The notes: generated from the sequence alone by a model not told the origin. Shown: positions 33,874 to 44,800, numbered from the stretch's first letter. The stretch: DNA of 64,000 bases from Paenibacillus_AB hodogayensis (GCF_039536325.1 NZ_BAAAYO010000010.1:1-64000); one strand, 5' to 3'. Translations and numbers: made by a program.

Positions 33874-34986
33874 TCAAATCACGTTGCGCTTGATCGCGAC
33901 AAACGGCGTATCCGTCGAGCCTTTCAGCCCTTTGGCCGGACGCACCTCGACTTCCTTGTCGAGGATGCAATTTTCCAACGAGCTGTTCTCTCCGATAATG
34001 CCGTTCTGCATGACGATGCAGTTGCTGATGACCGCACCCGGACGCACCTTCACCCCGCGGAACAAAATGCTGCCGTAGACGGACCCCTCGATCTCGCAGC
34101 CGTTCGCAATCAGCGAATGCACCGTCTCCGAGCCGCGCCGGTACCGCGTCGGCGGCTCATCCTTGACCTTCGTGAAGATCGGACCCGGACGGAAAAACAG
34201 CTCGTTCCATACGTCGGGGTTCAGCAGTTCCATATTGTGGCGGTAGTAGGCCGGGATCGTATTGACGACGCCCAGCGTCCCTTCGTGCAAATAGGCGTTC
34301 ACATGCAGCTCGTTCAGGCGCGGCAAAATCGCGTGACGGACGAGATGGTCCCGTCCCTGGGCAAGCGACGTTTCCACCAGCTCGATCAGCAGCTCCTTGC
34401 GCAGCACATACATCTCCATCGAGATAATATCGCTCGCCAGCCGGCCGTAATGATCCTGCATATCGAGCACGCGGCCGTCGGCATCCATGCGCACTTTGCG
34501 GGTGAGGCCGGTTTGCGCGCCAGGCCACTCCTTGCACACGACGGTGATGTCCGCGTTCCGTTCGCGATGCTGGGCGAGCACGCGGGCAAAATCGATGTTG
34601 CATACCATATGGCTGCGGGTGATGACCACGTACTCCTGCTGATTGCGCGCGAAAAAATCGCGGTGGCGGTAAAAGTGGTACAAATCCCCTTTGCCGAAGT
34701 CGGACTGGTCCTCCATAGCCGGCGGGAGCACGAACAGCCCGCCTTTTTTATGGTGCAGGTCCCAATTGCTGCCGGACCCGAGATGGTCCATCAACGACCG
34801 GTATTTCGTATGCGCGAATACCGCTACGTTCGGCACGCCCGAGTTGACCATCGAGGACAATACGAAATCGATCAGCCGGTAACGGCTGCCGAAAGGTACG
34901 GTTGCCAGGCAGCGTCCGTCTGTCAGCGGGCCCATCTGCTCGGTTTCGTGAATCAGGTTGACGACGCCCATCATCGGCAGCTTCAT
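33874..34986 (-). CDS. glgD: GlgD, regulatory subunit of ADP-glucose pyrophosphorylase
   Basis: This 370-residue paralogue of GlgC has a degraded N-terminal nucleotide site. The GGxGxRL pyrophosphorylase signature is replaced (MMGVVNLIHETEQMGPLTDG), and PFGSRYRLIDF stands for the usual PFGGKYR. The C-terminal left-handed beta-helix is present (CEIEGSVYGSILFRG and ISNCIVMQNGIIG). In Bacillus GlgD forms an active heteromer with GlgC. Its ATG overlaps the glgC stop as ATGA, with GGAGG ten bases upstream, so the two subunits are translationally coupled. The frame stays open upstream but only as antisense-like sequence within glgC. Confidence 0.94.
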   Translation of the reverse strand: MKLPMMGVVNLIHETEQMGPLTDGRCLATVPFGSRYRLIDFVLSSMVNSGVPNVAVFAHTKYRSLMDHLGSGSNWDLHHKKGGLFVLPPAMEDQSDFGKGDLYHFYRHRDFFARNQQEYVVITRSHMVCNIDFARVLAQHRERNADITVVCKEWPGAQTGLTRKVRMDADGRVLDMQDHYGRLASDIISMEMYVLRKELLIELVETSLAQGRDHLVRHAILPRLNELHVNAYLHEGTLGVVNTIPAYYRHNMELLNPDVWNELFFRPGPIFTKVKDEPPTRYRRGSETVHSLIANGCEIEGSVYGSILFRGVKVRPGAVISNCIVMQNGIIGENSSLENCILDKEVEVRPAKGLKGSTDTPFVAIKRNVI

Positions 34987-36149
34987 CCGATCTTCGCCTC
35001 CTTTATCGTCGGCTCGATCTCGATGACCGACCCGCTGCCGACTACGGCGATCTCCGCCGAATCGAAGCTGCCGACCATGCAGCCCTCCCCGACGACCGCC
35101 CCTTCTCCGACGATCGCCCTCACAACCCTGGCCCCCCGGCCGATGACGGCGTTCGGCATTATGACCGATTCCTCGATCAGGCTGCCGGCGCCGACCTTCA
35201 CCCCGTGGAACAGGACAGACCGGTTGACGCGTCCCTCGACAACGCAGCCTTCGTTGATAAGCGAGCACTGCACGCTGGCCTGCGGCGATACGTATTGCGC
35301 CGGACGGTTGGGGTTTACCGAATAGATGCGCCAGGAGCGGTCGCACAAATCCAGGGCGGCGTCGTCCTCCAACAGGTCCATGTTCGCTTCCCATAAGCTT
35401 TCGATCGTGCCGACGTCCTTCCAGTAGCCGCTGAAACGGTGGCTGTACAACCGCGCCCCGCCATGCAGCAAGGCCGGAATAATGTCTTTACCGAAATCGT
35501 TCGAGGAGCTAGGATTCGCCTCGTCGCGCAGCAGCGCATCGCGCAGCGCCGGCCAGGAGAACACGTAGACACCCATCGAAGCCAGGTTGCTGTTCGGCCG
35601 CTTGGGCTTCTCAGCGAATTCCACGATTCGCCCGTCCTCCGCCACGCTCATGATGCCGAACCGGCTAGCGTCCGCCCAAGGCACAGAGATGACCGCGATC
35701 GTGGCGTCGGCCCCATTGCGCTTATGGGTTTCGAGCAGCTCGTTATAGTCCATCTTGTATATGTGATCGCCGGATATGATCAGCACGTATTCCGGATCAT
35801 ACCCTTCGATAAAGCCGAGGTTTTGATAAATCGCATTGGCCGTTCCCTTGTACCATGTACCGCCCTTCTGCCGCACGTAAGGCGGAAGCACGTGCATGCC
35901 GCCCTCCTTGCGGTCGAGCCCCCACGGGCTGCCGATTCCGAGATGGCGGTTCAGCTCCAGCGGCTGATATTGCGTCAGCACACCCACCGTTTCAATGCTG
36001 GAATTGACGCAGTTGCTGAGCGTAAAATCAATAATCCGGTATTTCCCTCCAAACGGTACGGCCGGTTTGGCCAAATCTTTCGTCAGAACGCCCAGCCGGC
36101 GACCTTCCCCGCCGGCAAGCAGCATGGCAACACATTCGTTACGGCGCAT
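34983..36149 (-). CDS. glgC: ADP-glucose pyrophosphorylase catalytic subunit
   Basis: This 388-residue enzyme makes ADP-glucose from glucose-1-phosphate and ATP, the committed step of glycogen synthesis. Intact features are the signature LLAGGEGRRLGVLT (near residues 10-23), KPAVPFGGKYRIIDF, the sugar-phosphate loop YVLIISGDHIYKMDY, FAEKPKRPNSNLASMGVYVF, and a C-terminal beta-helix. GAGAGGAG precedes the ATG. It lies 15 bases after glgB and overlaps glgD, consistent with a single operon. Confidence 0.96.
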   Translation of the reverse strand: MRRNECVAMLLAGGEGRRLGVLTKDLAKPAVPFGGKYRIIDFTLSNCVNSSIETVGVLTQYQPLELNRHLGIGSPWGLDRKEGGMHVLPPYVRQKGGTWYKGTANAIYQNLGFIEGYDPEYVLIISGDHIYKMDYNELLETHKRNGADATIAVISVPWADASRFGIMSVAEDGRIVEFAEKPKRPNSNLASMGVYVFSWPALRDALLRDEANPSSSNDFGKDIIPALLHGGARLYSHRFSGYWKDVGTIESLWEANMDLLEDDAALDLCDRSWRIYSVNPNRPAQYVSPQASVQCSLINEGCVVEGRVNRSVLFHGVKVGAGSLIEESVIMPNAVIGRGARVVRAIVGEGAVVGEGCMVGSFDSAEIAVVGSGSVIEIEPTIKEAKIG

Positions 36150-36164
36150 ATCCGAATTCTCCTC

Positions 36165-38111
36165 TCAGGGTGTGGTGGCTTGCTTGCCGCGATTGCCGTC
36201 CGTCCGCGAACGGAGCGGCTCGAGCAGAATAAACGACAACGGAGGAAGCGGGAGCTCGATGCTGAAGGGCATCCCGTGCAGCTTGCGCCGGTCGGCCTTC
36301 ACTTGCCGCATCTGCCGTTCCTTGCCGCCGTATTCCGCTGAATCGCTGTGGAATATGACGCTGTAAACAGAGCCGGACGGCACCCCAATGCGGAACTGCG
36401 GATAATCGGTGCGGGAGAAGTTGCAGACGGCCACGAGGTGGCGTCTGGCGTCCTTCCCTTTTCCCCGCCGGACAAACGATACGACGCTCTGCGCCGCATT
36501 GTCCGGATCGATCCAGCGAAATCCGTCGGGAGCGTGGTCCCGTTCCCATAAAACCGCCTTGGCGGCGTACAGCCGGTTCAAATCGTCGACGCAGCGCCTT
36601 ATGCCCGCATGCAGCGGATAATCGAGCAGCAGCCAGTCGAGACCTTCATCGTCTTTCCATTCGTCGTATTGACCGAACTCGCCGCCCATGAAGAGCAGCT
36701 TTTTGCCGGGAAACGACATCCAGTAGCCGTAAAACAAACGCAAATTCGCGAATTTTTCTTCATACGTGCCGGGCATTTTGTTGAGCAGGGAGCGTTTGCC
36801 ATGAACCACTTCGTCATGAGAGAGAGGCAAGATGTAATTTTCGGAGTAGGCGTACATCATCGGGAAGGTAATCCAGGAATGTCGGGCCGGTCTCTGTTCC
36901 GGATCGGTCTCCATGTAACGGAGCATATCGTTCATCCAGCCCATATTCCATTTGTAGTTGAAGCCGAGACCCCCTTGGTAAGTGGGCGCTGTCACTCCGG
37001 GCCAAGCCGACGAATCTTCGGCGATCATCAGCGTGTCCGGGTAATAACGGAATACCGTTTCGTTCAGCTTGCGCAAAAAAGCCAGCGCATCCAGATTCTC
37101 GAAGCCGCCGTGGCGGTTCGTCGTGTGCATTTCCGGAGGCTTGTCGAACCGCAGATCGATCATGCTGGCGACCGCATCGACCCGCAAGCCGTCAATATGG
37201 AACAGCTCGAGCCAGAACAGCGCGTTGGAAATGAGAAAGCTTTGCACCTCCGGCTTGCCGAAGTCGAACGCCAGCGTTCCCCACAGCGGCTTCTCCGCCT
37301 TGCGCGGATCGGCATCCTCGTAGCAGGGGGAGCCGTCGAACAGCCGCAGGCCGTGGTCGTCCTTGCAGAAGTGGCCGGGTACCCAATCGAGCAGCACGCC
37401 GATGCCGCGCCGATGGCAGCGGTCCACGAGCAGTTGCAGGCCCGCCGGAGGACCGTAGCGGCTCGTGGCGGCGAAATAGCCGGTCGTCTGGTAGCCCCAC
37501 GATTTGTCGAGCGGATGTTCCGCCCATGGCATCACTTCGATGTGGGTGTAACCGCCGGCGGCGACGTATTCGACAAGCTCGTCGGCCAATTCCGCATAAG
37601 TCCGGAATTGCTCGGGCTGCTCCATCCGCCACGATCCGAGATGCACCTCGTAAATGAGCATCGGACGTTCGTATGGCGGGCGTTCCGCCTTGCGCTTCAT
37701 CCAGGCGGCGTCCTTCCAGCGGTACCCGTCCAGCCTGGCGACTACGGAAGACGTCGCAGGCCGCAGCTCGGCCTGAAAGGCGAACGGATCGGCCTTCAGC
37801 CGCTTGTCTCCCGTACCGTCGATCAGCTCGTACTTGTACAGCGTTCCTTCCCCGATGCCGGGAACGAAGCCGCTCCAGACGCCCGTAAAGCCGCAGCGGC
37901 GCAGCGGGTGGGTGGAGCCGTCCCACTCGTTGAAGCTGCCGGCCACGCGCACCTCGCTTGCGTGGGGCGCCCATACGACGAACTGAACGCCGTCAGCGCC
38001 TTCGACCGTCCGCAAGTGGGCCCCGAAGGTGCGATAGGCGCGGAACAGCTCGCCGTGATTAAATAAATACAAATCCTGGGAAGCGATGGACGGAAAAGCT
38101 AACGCCGTCAT
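36165..38111 (-). CDS. glgB: 1,4-alpha-glucan branching enzyme (GH13)
   Basis: This 648-residue GH13 enzyme introduces alpha-1,6 branches into glycogen. A CBM48-type N-terminal module (about 20-125, with FVVWAPHASEVRVAGSFNEW) precedes the barrel. The nucleophile is in IDGLRVDAVASM (near 316), the acid in LMIAEDSSAWPGV (near 367), and the third acid in LPLSHDEVVHGKRS (near 434). Length matches GlgB proteins without an extra N-terminal domain. AAGGAGG lies before the ATG. It is the first gene of the glycogen operon, so the promoter should lie within 38112-38270. Confidence 0.95.
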   Translation of the reverse strand: MTALAFPSIASQDLYLFNHGELFRAYRTFGAHLRTVEGADGVQFVVWAPHASEVRVAGSFNEWDGSTHPLRRCGFTGVWSGFVPGIGEGTLYKYELIDGTGDKRLKADPFAFQAELRPATSSVVARLDGYRWKDAAWMKRKAERPPYERPMLIYEVHLGSWRMEQPEQFRTYAELADELVEYVAAGGYTHIEVMPWAEHPLDKSWGYQTTGYFAATSRYGPPAGLQLLVDRCHRRGIGVLLDWVPGHFCKDDHGLRLFDGSPCYEDADPRKAEKPLWGTLAFDFGKPEVQSFLISNALFWLELFHIDGLRVDAVASMIDLRFDKPPEMHTTNRHGGFENLDALAFLRKLNETVFRYYPDTLMIAEDSSAWPGVTAPTYQGGLGFNYKWNMGWMNDMLRYMETDPEQRPARHSWITFPMMYAYSENYILPLSHDEVVHGKRSLLNKMPGTYEEKFANLRLFYGYWMSFPGKKLLFMGGEFGQYDEWKDDEGLDWLLLDYPLHAGIRRCVDDLNRLYAAKAVLWERDHAPDGFRWIDPDNAAQSVVSFVRRGKGKDARRHLVAVCNFSRTDYPQFRIGVPSGSVYSVIFHSDSAEYGGKERQMRQVKADRRKLHGMPFSIELPLPPLSFILLEPLRSRTDGNRGKQATTP

Positions 38112-38209
38112 GGGCGGGGCACCTCCTTGCAGCAGCAGATGGATAGCAAACTTGACCCTAATGTTATTTTTTTGTAAAGATATCTAACAAGAAATGAAGC
38201 TTTAATCTG

Positions 38210-38238
38210 ATTATAAGTGAATTCCGGAATATTTTCAC
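38210..38238 (-). promoter_or_regulatory. possible promoter of the glycogen operon
   Basis: On the minus strand TATAAT (38215-38210) is preceded at about 16-17 bases by a weak TGAAAA/GTGAAA -35. The rest of the 38112-38635 spacer is AT-rich with no gene; only the hairpin at 38553-38576 stands out. Confidence 0.3.
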
Positions 38239-38547
38239 CATAATTTCCAAATTAATTTTCATTTCAGAGCCCAATTGTATACTAAACAAGCTATATCATT
38301 CAATACCCAGAAACGGTATCAACAAAACATATCACCATACGACAATTTTCCTCACTTCACTAAAAATAAAGTCGTCAAACTTCCCTTGAGCCATGCGGCT
38401 TGCCCACGGAACCCCCGCCCAAACGGGTCCGCGGCGCGCCGGATTCGACAAAAGTTTTTAAATAGAGACATAAAAAAGACATGATTTTTCTGTATTTTTT
38501 TCTAATTACATACATTAGACTCATTTATTAAAAGACCGGCAACGCAC

Positions 38548-38577
38548 AATAAGCGCTCCACCGCATGATGGAGCGCA
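38548..38577 (-). terminator. hairpin after the sugar ABC permease genes
   Basis: GCGCTCCA (38553-38560) pairs with TGGAGCGC (38569-38576); on the minus strand it is followed by TTATTGT. It lies 59 bases beyond the last permease stop. Confidence 0.5.
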
Positions 38578-38635
38578 ACTGTTCCCTGTCGATTCCCGTT
38601 CGCGCACAAAGTTCCGTTGTCGAGCAGCCGTCCCC

Positions 38636-39460
38636 CTATCCTTTCAGACCGGTTGAGGCGATGCCCTGCACGAACTGCTTCTGCGCAACCAAATAAACAG
38701 CGACGACCGGAATCGTTATGATCACCGCTCCCGCCATCAATAACGACGTATCCACCTCGCTATTTCCTTTGAGATACAGAAGTCCCAAAGGCAAGGTGAA
38801 CAGTTTTTTGTCCTGCAAGTAAATCAACGGTCCGATCGTATTGTTCCAGGCGCCCATAAACGTGAACACCGACAACGCCGCAAGCGCGGGCTTGCATAGC
38901 GGCAAATAGATTATCCAAAATATTCCTGGTGGCGAGTACCCGTCCATCACCGCAGCCTCGTACAACTCCTTCGGCAAACTCTTGATAAATTGATGAAGCA
39001 AAAAGATGCCGAATGCCCCTCCCAAAAAGTGCGGAACGATCAACGGATAGTACGTATTCAGCATGCCGAATGACTTCCAGATGAAATAACTCGGAATGAG
39101 CGTCACCTGAAACGGCAGCATCAGCGTTGCCAGCATCATCAGATAAAGCGGCTTTTTCAACCGAAAGTCGAACAGCGCCAGGCCGAAGGCAACCAGGGCA
39201 CACGACAGGAGCGTCCCGATCAACTCGATGATCACGAGAAACGTGCTGTTGAACGCGTAACCGGCAAAGTTGACACTCTCCCATACGACTTTGTAGTTGC
39301 CCCATTCAATCGGATTCGGTATCCACTGCGGAGGCAACTTGGCGACAGCCCCCGCCGTTTTGAGCGATGCGCTGACCATCCACAGAAACGGCAGGAACAT
39401 CGCGATCGCTCCCGCAACAAGCAGCAGGTAAACAATCGCTTTGCCGATCACCTTAGTCAT
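38636..39460 (-). CDS. carbohydrate ABC transporter permease, MalG-type
   Basis: This 274-residue membrane protein has six predicted spans and the cytoplasmic EAA loop YEAAVMDGYSPPGIFWIIYLP that docks the ATPase. It belongs to the MalG/UgpE group (CUT1 sugar importers). It overlaps the end of the upstream permease gene by eight bases, indicating tight coupling. No ATP-binding subunit lies in the cluster, as is common for CUT1 systems in Firmicutes that share the MsmX-type ATPase. The gene ends the operon ahead of a hairpin. Confidence 0.93.
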   Translation of the reverse strand: MTKVIGKAIVYLLLVAGAIAMFLPFLWMVSASLKTAGAVAKLPPQWIPNPIEWGNYKVVWESVNFAGYAFNSTFLVIIELIGTLLSCALVAFGLALFDFRLKKPLYLMMLATLMLPFQVTLIPSYFIWKSFGMLNTYYPLIVPHFLGGAFGIFLLHQFIKSLPKELYEAAVMDGYSPPGIFWIIYLPLCKPALAALSVFTFMGAWNNTIGPLIYLQDKKLFTLPLGLLYLKGNSEVDTSLLMAGAVIITIPVVAVYLVAQKQFVQGIASTGLKG

Positions 39461-40334
39461 AGTGAACCCACCTTTTCTCGAATAATCGTTGGAACAGCGT
39501 AATCGTCAAAATAATGAGAAAAAGCGCCCAAGCCGCTGCGGAAGCCGGCCCCATCTTGGAGAGCATAAAGGCATCCCGGTAAATGAGCATATTGGGCACC
39601 AAATTTCGTTCCGGCACCATCGTCACATTGGCTCCCCACATCGCGAGAAACACGTCGAACGCCTGAAACGCCGAGATGGTCGAAAGAATCATGACCAAAT
39701 AAATCATCGGCGATACGAGCGGAAGCACAATTTTGCTGAAATACTTGAACCCGGACGCACCGTCGATCTGGGCCGCCTCATGCATCTCCTTGGAAATGTT
39801 CTGCATGCCCGCCAGAAGCAGAATCATCGAAGAACCGATTCCTTTCCACACCTGCACGAACGCGATACTGCCGATGACAATCCACCACTGTCTGCTTGTC
39901 AGCCACTGCACAGGACCGAGATTCACCAAGCTCAACACCCAGTTGACCAACCCGTACTGCTCGCCGTACAAATAGTTCCATAGCATCCCCCCAGCCATCC
40001 ACGGTGTAACGACAGGCAAAAAATAAAGAAGACGGAACAAGGTTTTGCCGCGAATGGCTTGGTTGAGCAAATGAGCAACGATCAAGGAGAGTATCGTTTG
40101 CAAAGGGACAAAAATCAGAGCGAAATAAAACACATTGCGGATCGAAATCCAAAACGTATGTTCGGAAAGCAGGTTTTTCCAGTTTCTCAGACCAACCCAC
40201 TCGATCGGATTAAACAAATCCCACTGCGCAAACGATAAGTACGTTGAAAACAAAATCGGAAACGCCACAAACACGACAACATGAATCAAAAACGGTAGCG
40301 TAAAGATGTATCCCCAATAGCCTTGCTTCTGCAT
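39453..40334 (-). CDS. carbohydrate ABC transporter permease, MalF-type
   Basis: This 293-residue membrane protein of the MalF/UgpA group has six spans beginning GYIFTLPFLIHVVVFVAFPI, and the EAA loop MHEAAQIDGASGFKYFSKIV. With the neighbouring MalG-type permease and lipoprotein it forms a CUT1 sugar importer; the sugar is unknown. The ATG at 40334 is chosen over a GTG at 40340 because of its spacing from AAAGGCGG. It lies 93 bases after the binding-protein gene. Confidence 0.93.
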   Translation of the reverse strand: MQKQGYWGYIFTLPFLIHVVVFVAFPILFSTYLSFAQWDLFNPIEWVGLRNWKNLLSEHTFWISIRNVFYFALIFVPLQTILSLIVAHLLNQAIRGKTLFRLLYFLPVVTPWMAGGMLWNYLYGEQYGLVNWVLSLVNLGPVQWLTSRQWWIVIGSIAFVQVWKGIGSSMILLLAGMQNISKEMHEAAQIDGASGFKYFSKIVLPLVSPMIYLVMILSTISAFQAFDVFLAMWGANVTMVPERNLVPNMLIYRDAFMLSKMGPASAAAWALFLIILTITLFQRLFEKRWVHYD

Positions 40335-40427
40335 CGGCACACCGCCTTTCCTCTATTAAAAACGGAAAGGTGAAGCACGCTCCAGCGGTTGCGCGCTTCA
40401 CCTACGACAACAACGAACAGTAACGGT

Positions 40428-41744
40428 TTATTTGTTCTGGTCGAGCACAGCCTGCACCTTTTTGTCGATTTCCTGCGCACCCGCTTCAGCGGAAACATTG
40501 CCGCTGTATATGTCGCCGATAATCGGCTGGGCAACCCCTCTCCATTCGTTCCAGCTGGCATTTTCATCGAGCGTCGTACCCGCTTCCGCGATACCATCGG
40601 TGAACGCCTTTTTATTCAACGGCTTGCTTGTGTTTTTCTCCAGCTCCTTCAACGCCTTCTTGTTGACCGGAATGGACGAGCCGCTGTTCGCCACAACGGT
40701 TTGCGCTTCCTCGCTCAAGTAATATTTCATAAATGCCCAAGCCGCTTCCTTCGCCTCCGGCTTCGCTTTTGAGTAAATGAGCCAAGAATTCGTCACCATC
40801 GGAACATAGCGCTTGCCGTCTACGCTTTTCGGCATTTTCACGACATCCCAATCGGCATCGGGGAAGCTTTTGTTCATCGTGGTCTGGTTGCTGTATTGCA
40901 GGATATACATGGCACCTTTGCCGTTCGCAAGCGCAGGCAGATCGCCCCCCTGCGCGCGGTTAAATTCCAGGGTTGATATATAGCCTCCCTTTACACCGTC
41001 CTGCATCGCCTTCAAACCGGCAATCGTCTTTGGATCGTGAAACATCGATTTCGTCTTCGTTTCGTCAAGCGCTTGCCCGCCTGCCATCTTAATGAACGGA
41101 AACCAGCCCTGCGTAATGCCGGCATTTCCGATCAAGCCGTAAACCTCGTCTTTTTTTGACAGCTTTTTGGCGGTCTCGATCAGATCCTGAAACGTCCAGT
41201 TGTCCGTAGGCAGCGGAACGTTGGCGTTGCCGAACACTTTTTTGTTAAACGCCAGCGCGGCGGGGTTGATGCCATGCGGAATGCCGTACACTTTGCCGTC
41301 CGGCGTGCGTGCCGCGTACAAAGCGGAGATGTAGTCGTCTTCCTTCAGATCCCGCTTGATATAGGAAGACAAGTCTTCCGCTACGCCTCGTTTTCCGTAG
41401 CCAAGAATGACGGCGTTTTCCTGGAACCATAGATCGGGGGCCGTATTGCCGGCAATTTGCGTCGCGACCTTCGAGACGAAATCCCCCCACGGCGAATCGT
41501 TGACTTCCACTTTGATATGCGGATGCTTGGCAATAAACCCGTCGATGATCTCTTTCTTGGTGACATCGTACGCCCCGGGAAGCCCAATTTTCAGCGCAAC
41601 TTCTTTCGGCCCCCCCGCGTTGTTCGATGTGGCAGGCGATTCCGAAGATGCGTTTCCTCCTCCCTTTTCGCCTGTATTGGATGAGCAGGCTGCCAAGGAT
41701 AGTGCAACGACGAGCGAAGAAATCCATACGGATGTTTGTTTCAT
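40428..41744 (-). CDS. sugar-binding lipoprotein of an ABC importer
   Basis: This 438-residue exported lipoprotein has a signal peptide ending in the lipobox LSLAAC (cysteine near residue 20), a Gly/Ser-rich tether, and the cluster 1 (MalE-like) solute-binding fold. That fold shows in IDGFIAKHPHIKVEVNDSPW, the LAFNKKVFGNANVPLPTDNW segment and EEAQTVVANSGSSIPVNKKA. It captures a carbohydrate for the two permeases downstream. AGGAGGGG precedes the ATG at 41744. It is the third gene of the FAD-oxidoreductase/glycosidase cassette, 60 bases after the large secreted protein. Confidence 0.92.
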   Translation of the reverse strand: MKQTSVWISSLVVALSLAACSSNTGEKGGGNASSESPATSNNAGGPKEVALKIGLPGAYDVTKKEIIDGFIAKHPHIKVEVNDSPWGDFVSKVATQIAGNTAPDLWFQENAVILGYGKRGVAEDLSSYIKRDLKEDDYISALYAARTPDGKVYGIPHGINPAALAFNKKVFGNANVPLPTDNWTFQDLIETAKKLSKKDEVYGLIGNAGITQGWFPFIKMAGGQALDETKTKSMFHDPKTIAGLKAMQDGVKGGYISTLEFNRAQGGDLPALANGKGAMYILQYSNQTTMNKSFPDADWDVVKMPKSVDGKRYVPMVTNSWLIYSKAKPEAKEAAWAFMKYYLSEEAQTVVANSGSSIPVNKKALKELEKNTSKPLNKKAFTDGIAEAGTTLDENASWNEWRGVAQPIIGDIYSGNVSAEAGAQEIDKKVQAVLDQNK

Positions 41745-41804
41745 GTGAACCCCTCCTGCTTTTTGTCTCGGGCCGGAGACGATTCCGACCCGGATTTGCT
41801 CCAT

Positions 41805-44800
41805 TCAACCGTGTACGTTCACATCATCAAGCCAAGCCGGTCCGTTCACATTGGTATCCGCTTTGAAGTACACTTGAATTTTCCTTGTTTGCTCCGCTGC
41901 AACAAACGTTAATCGGTACTCGGTCCAGCCGCTGTTGTTTTTCGTTTTGGTCCAATTGTAGGCAAGCGTCGTATCGTCCTGCTTCACTTGCCGGATGCCG
42001 AGCTCGACCGCACCGCTGGTCGATTCGTTTTTCACCCAGCCGGACAGCACATACTGCTTGCCGGGGACAACCGGGATGCTTTTCTCGTTTGCCGTATTGA
42101 TCACATTCCAACTGTTGGTCGGCTTCGGATCGATCCGCGCCGAAGCTTGACCGCTATGCGCCACCGTCCGATCCCAGACTGCACTTGCGGTGTACCACCC
42201 GTCTGCTTTTACGCCGCTGGAGGCTTGCTTCTCAAAGCCCCCGTTATAGACCAGATTCGTATCGATGTGAACATGAAGCGGAACGGAGGCGTGTACGGTA
42301 TCGCCAACCTTCGCCAAAATGTCCAGCTGATAGACCGCTTCCGTAACCGTATGCGGAACCGTCAAGCTTCCTTCCACCCGTTTCGTTTCCTTGCCTCCCA
42401 TGAGGACAACGGAAGGCAAATAAACCGCGATGGCTACAGACGACGCAAATGACAGATCTACCGCGATCGCCTGCATGGAATGGTTCGTCAGGTCAAGCGC
42501 AAACGAATGCGTCCCGGTTCGCTGCAGTTCCAGCCGATCCGAATCAAGCACGGCCTTCAGCAGCGCTTGTACCGCAATCGGGCTCTTCGCGGAGGCTGCA
42601 AGCGTTTCCCCTTCGTACTGGAATTGAACGACGGCTGTCACCTGGTAGTCGCCAGGCACGGCATCTTCGGGAATATCGAACGCCAGATGGGACGCTGAGC
42701 TGTCCGAAGCGCTCAAACTGCCGATGTCATCGTGAACCGGTATCATGCCGGCAATCCCCGGCAGCGACACATACACGGACACATGCACATTTTGCAAAGT
42801 TTTGTCCGTTGCGTTGCGGATCTGAACGCCGACCCCCAAAGCATCGCCCGCAGCCACCTGTTTGGACGCAACCTGCAGATCAATTCGCAGAGCGGCTTGC
42901 ACAATGGATTGGATCCGGGCATCGATCTGATGCAGGACATTGAGCATCTCCGCTTTCTCCCCTCCAAGCACAACGTCGTCCTGCTGCTCTGTCCACTGCA
43001 CCAGCTGCGATAACGCTTTCAGAAAGGCGATCGCTTCCTGCAGCACCCCCTGTTTGTTCGCTGCGCCCAGCTGCAAGGCTTGCTGCAATTGTGCCAGCAG
43101 ACCCGCGAGCGCGTCCGTTTTGACCGCCCAATCGGGATGCGGAGTCATCCCCTTCGCCGCTTCCAGCTGTCCGAAAGCTTCATCCGCCTTTACCGCAAAC
43201 GGAACGATCCGATATACAAGCGTCTGCTCCGCGGTCAGCGCGATCTGCTGCTCGCTCTCCCAGCTCGCCCATTGTTTTGGCGTACCGCCATACAGCAGCT
43301 GCATCTCGTATCCGGGTACAGCGATCGGCAAAGCGGCCGTTTGGTTCTGCTTGGTCAAATTGATCGCGACCGCATAGCGCTCGCTCCCGCGCTCCCATAT
43401 GCCCCACTGCACGTCATTGCCAATGTGCTCGTCAATCTTCGCACCTTGTGTTACAAGCTCGCCAATGAGCCCCAGCTCGCTCTTGAACTGCACGAGTCCC
43501 GGCCATAGCTCGGATTGCTGCAGCTTCCATCCGGGATCGGTTATGGAGTAGTAGGCAAGTCCTTTACCTCCCGCCAAGACGGATTGATACGCCATATTGC
43601 GCACCTGATCGATCGTCGGAAGATAGTCGTACACCGTATTTGCCAAGCGGAACGTTTGCAGCACCGTCCAGATCGGCTTGGCATCGTCAACCGCCGCTCT
43701 GGCCAGTCGCACGCTTTTGCCTACCGCCGAGATCGGCTGCATAAAGTCTTTTCGGTACGGGTACACATCGGTTGTCAAAATGTCGGTTGCCTGCCCCGCC
43801 GTCTCGAATGCATCGTAATCCGTGATGTAGGTCGGATGCACGGGATCAATCGCACGGACCTGCCTGTAAGATTCCAGCAGCTCCCACTGAGGCACTTTGT
43901 GCAGACTCGGTTCATCCATTATCATCCACGCAAGCACGGCAGGATGATCTTTAAACATGGCTACATATTGCCGATTTTGCTCGAAGTTTTCTTTCACCTT
44001 CATGTTGGTGTACAAGGGCACCAACATTTTCAGTCCGCTCGCATGGGCCGCATCGAGCTGCGCTTTCAATTGGGCCGCATTGCTGGCGAAGCGGCCTTGA
44101 ATCGTATTGATGCCGATCGCGAGCAGATCCGGAAAATCGGCAGGATCGACATGATAGCCGATGACCGGGAAGAACGGTTGACCGTCCACATATAGCGGGC
44201 CATTCGCCGGAAGCGCCGTCGGACGGGCCCAGCGATAAACCGTACGCTCCAACTCGCCGATCGTTCGCAGGGCATCTTCCCTTAACGTCACGACAATCCG
44301 ATAAGGCTGCTGCATATCCATGACGGTCGGATCGAATGAGACATGCATCTCCAGAGCCGCAGCGATGCCGTTCTCCTCAAAGACGATGACTCCCGTTTCA
44401 TCGGCAACCATCTTGATATCTACCGTTTTATTCGATGTTATCCCGTCCTCGGGCGAAGTCTTGACTTGAATCGTTCCCGCGGTCATATCCGGATAGTAGT
44501 ACACGTTATTCGTTTGAACCGATACGAGTTGAGGCGGACGCTTCGTCTGGACGACGGATGCATCGTCGAAGTAGGCCGTTCCTTTTCCGAACAAGCGCAA
44601 GTAGACGTACATATACTTGGTTCCGGACGGTACTTCGAGCTCCTCGCTCAGCTCATGCCATCCCCCGTCATTCAGCGCGGCGGAAGCTTTCACGTCATAT
44701 CCGGAAACCCAGTTCTCGGACGTATTCTGCGGCCCTTTGTAAAATTCGAATTTCAGCCCGACGTTGCCGGTCACATTCATCGCTTTGAACCAGGACGTTA

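Noticed and set aside
33577..35325. A long plus-strand frame opposite glgA, glgD and glgC
   Set aside because: It crosses three certain minus-strand genes and has no motif or ribosome-binding site.
34987..35394. Apparent 136-residue N-terminal extension of GlgD
   Set aside because: It is arginine/glycine-rich out-of-frame sequence within glgC; the coupled ATGA start with GGAGG is clearly the real one.
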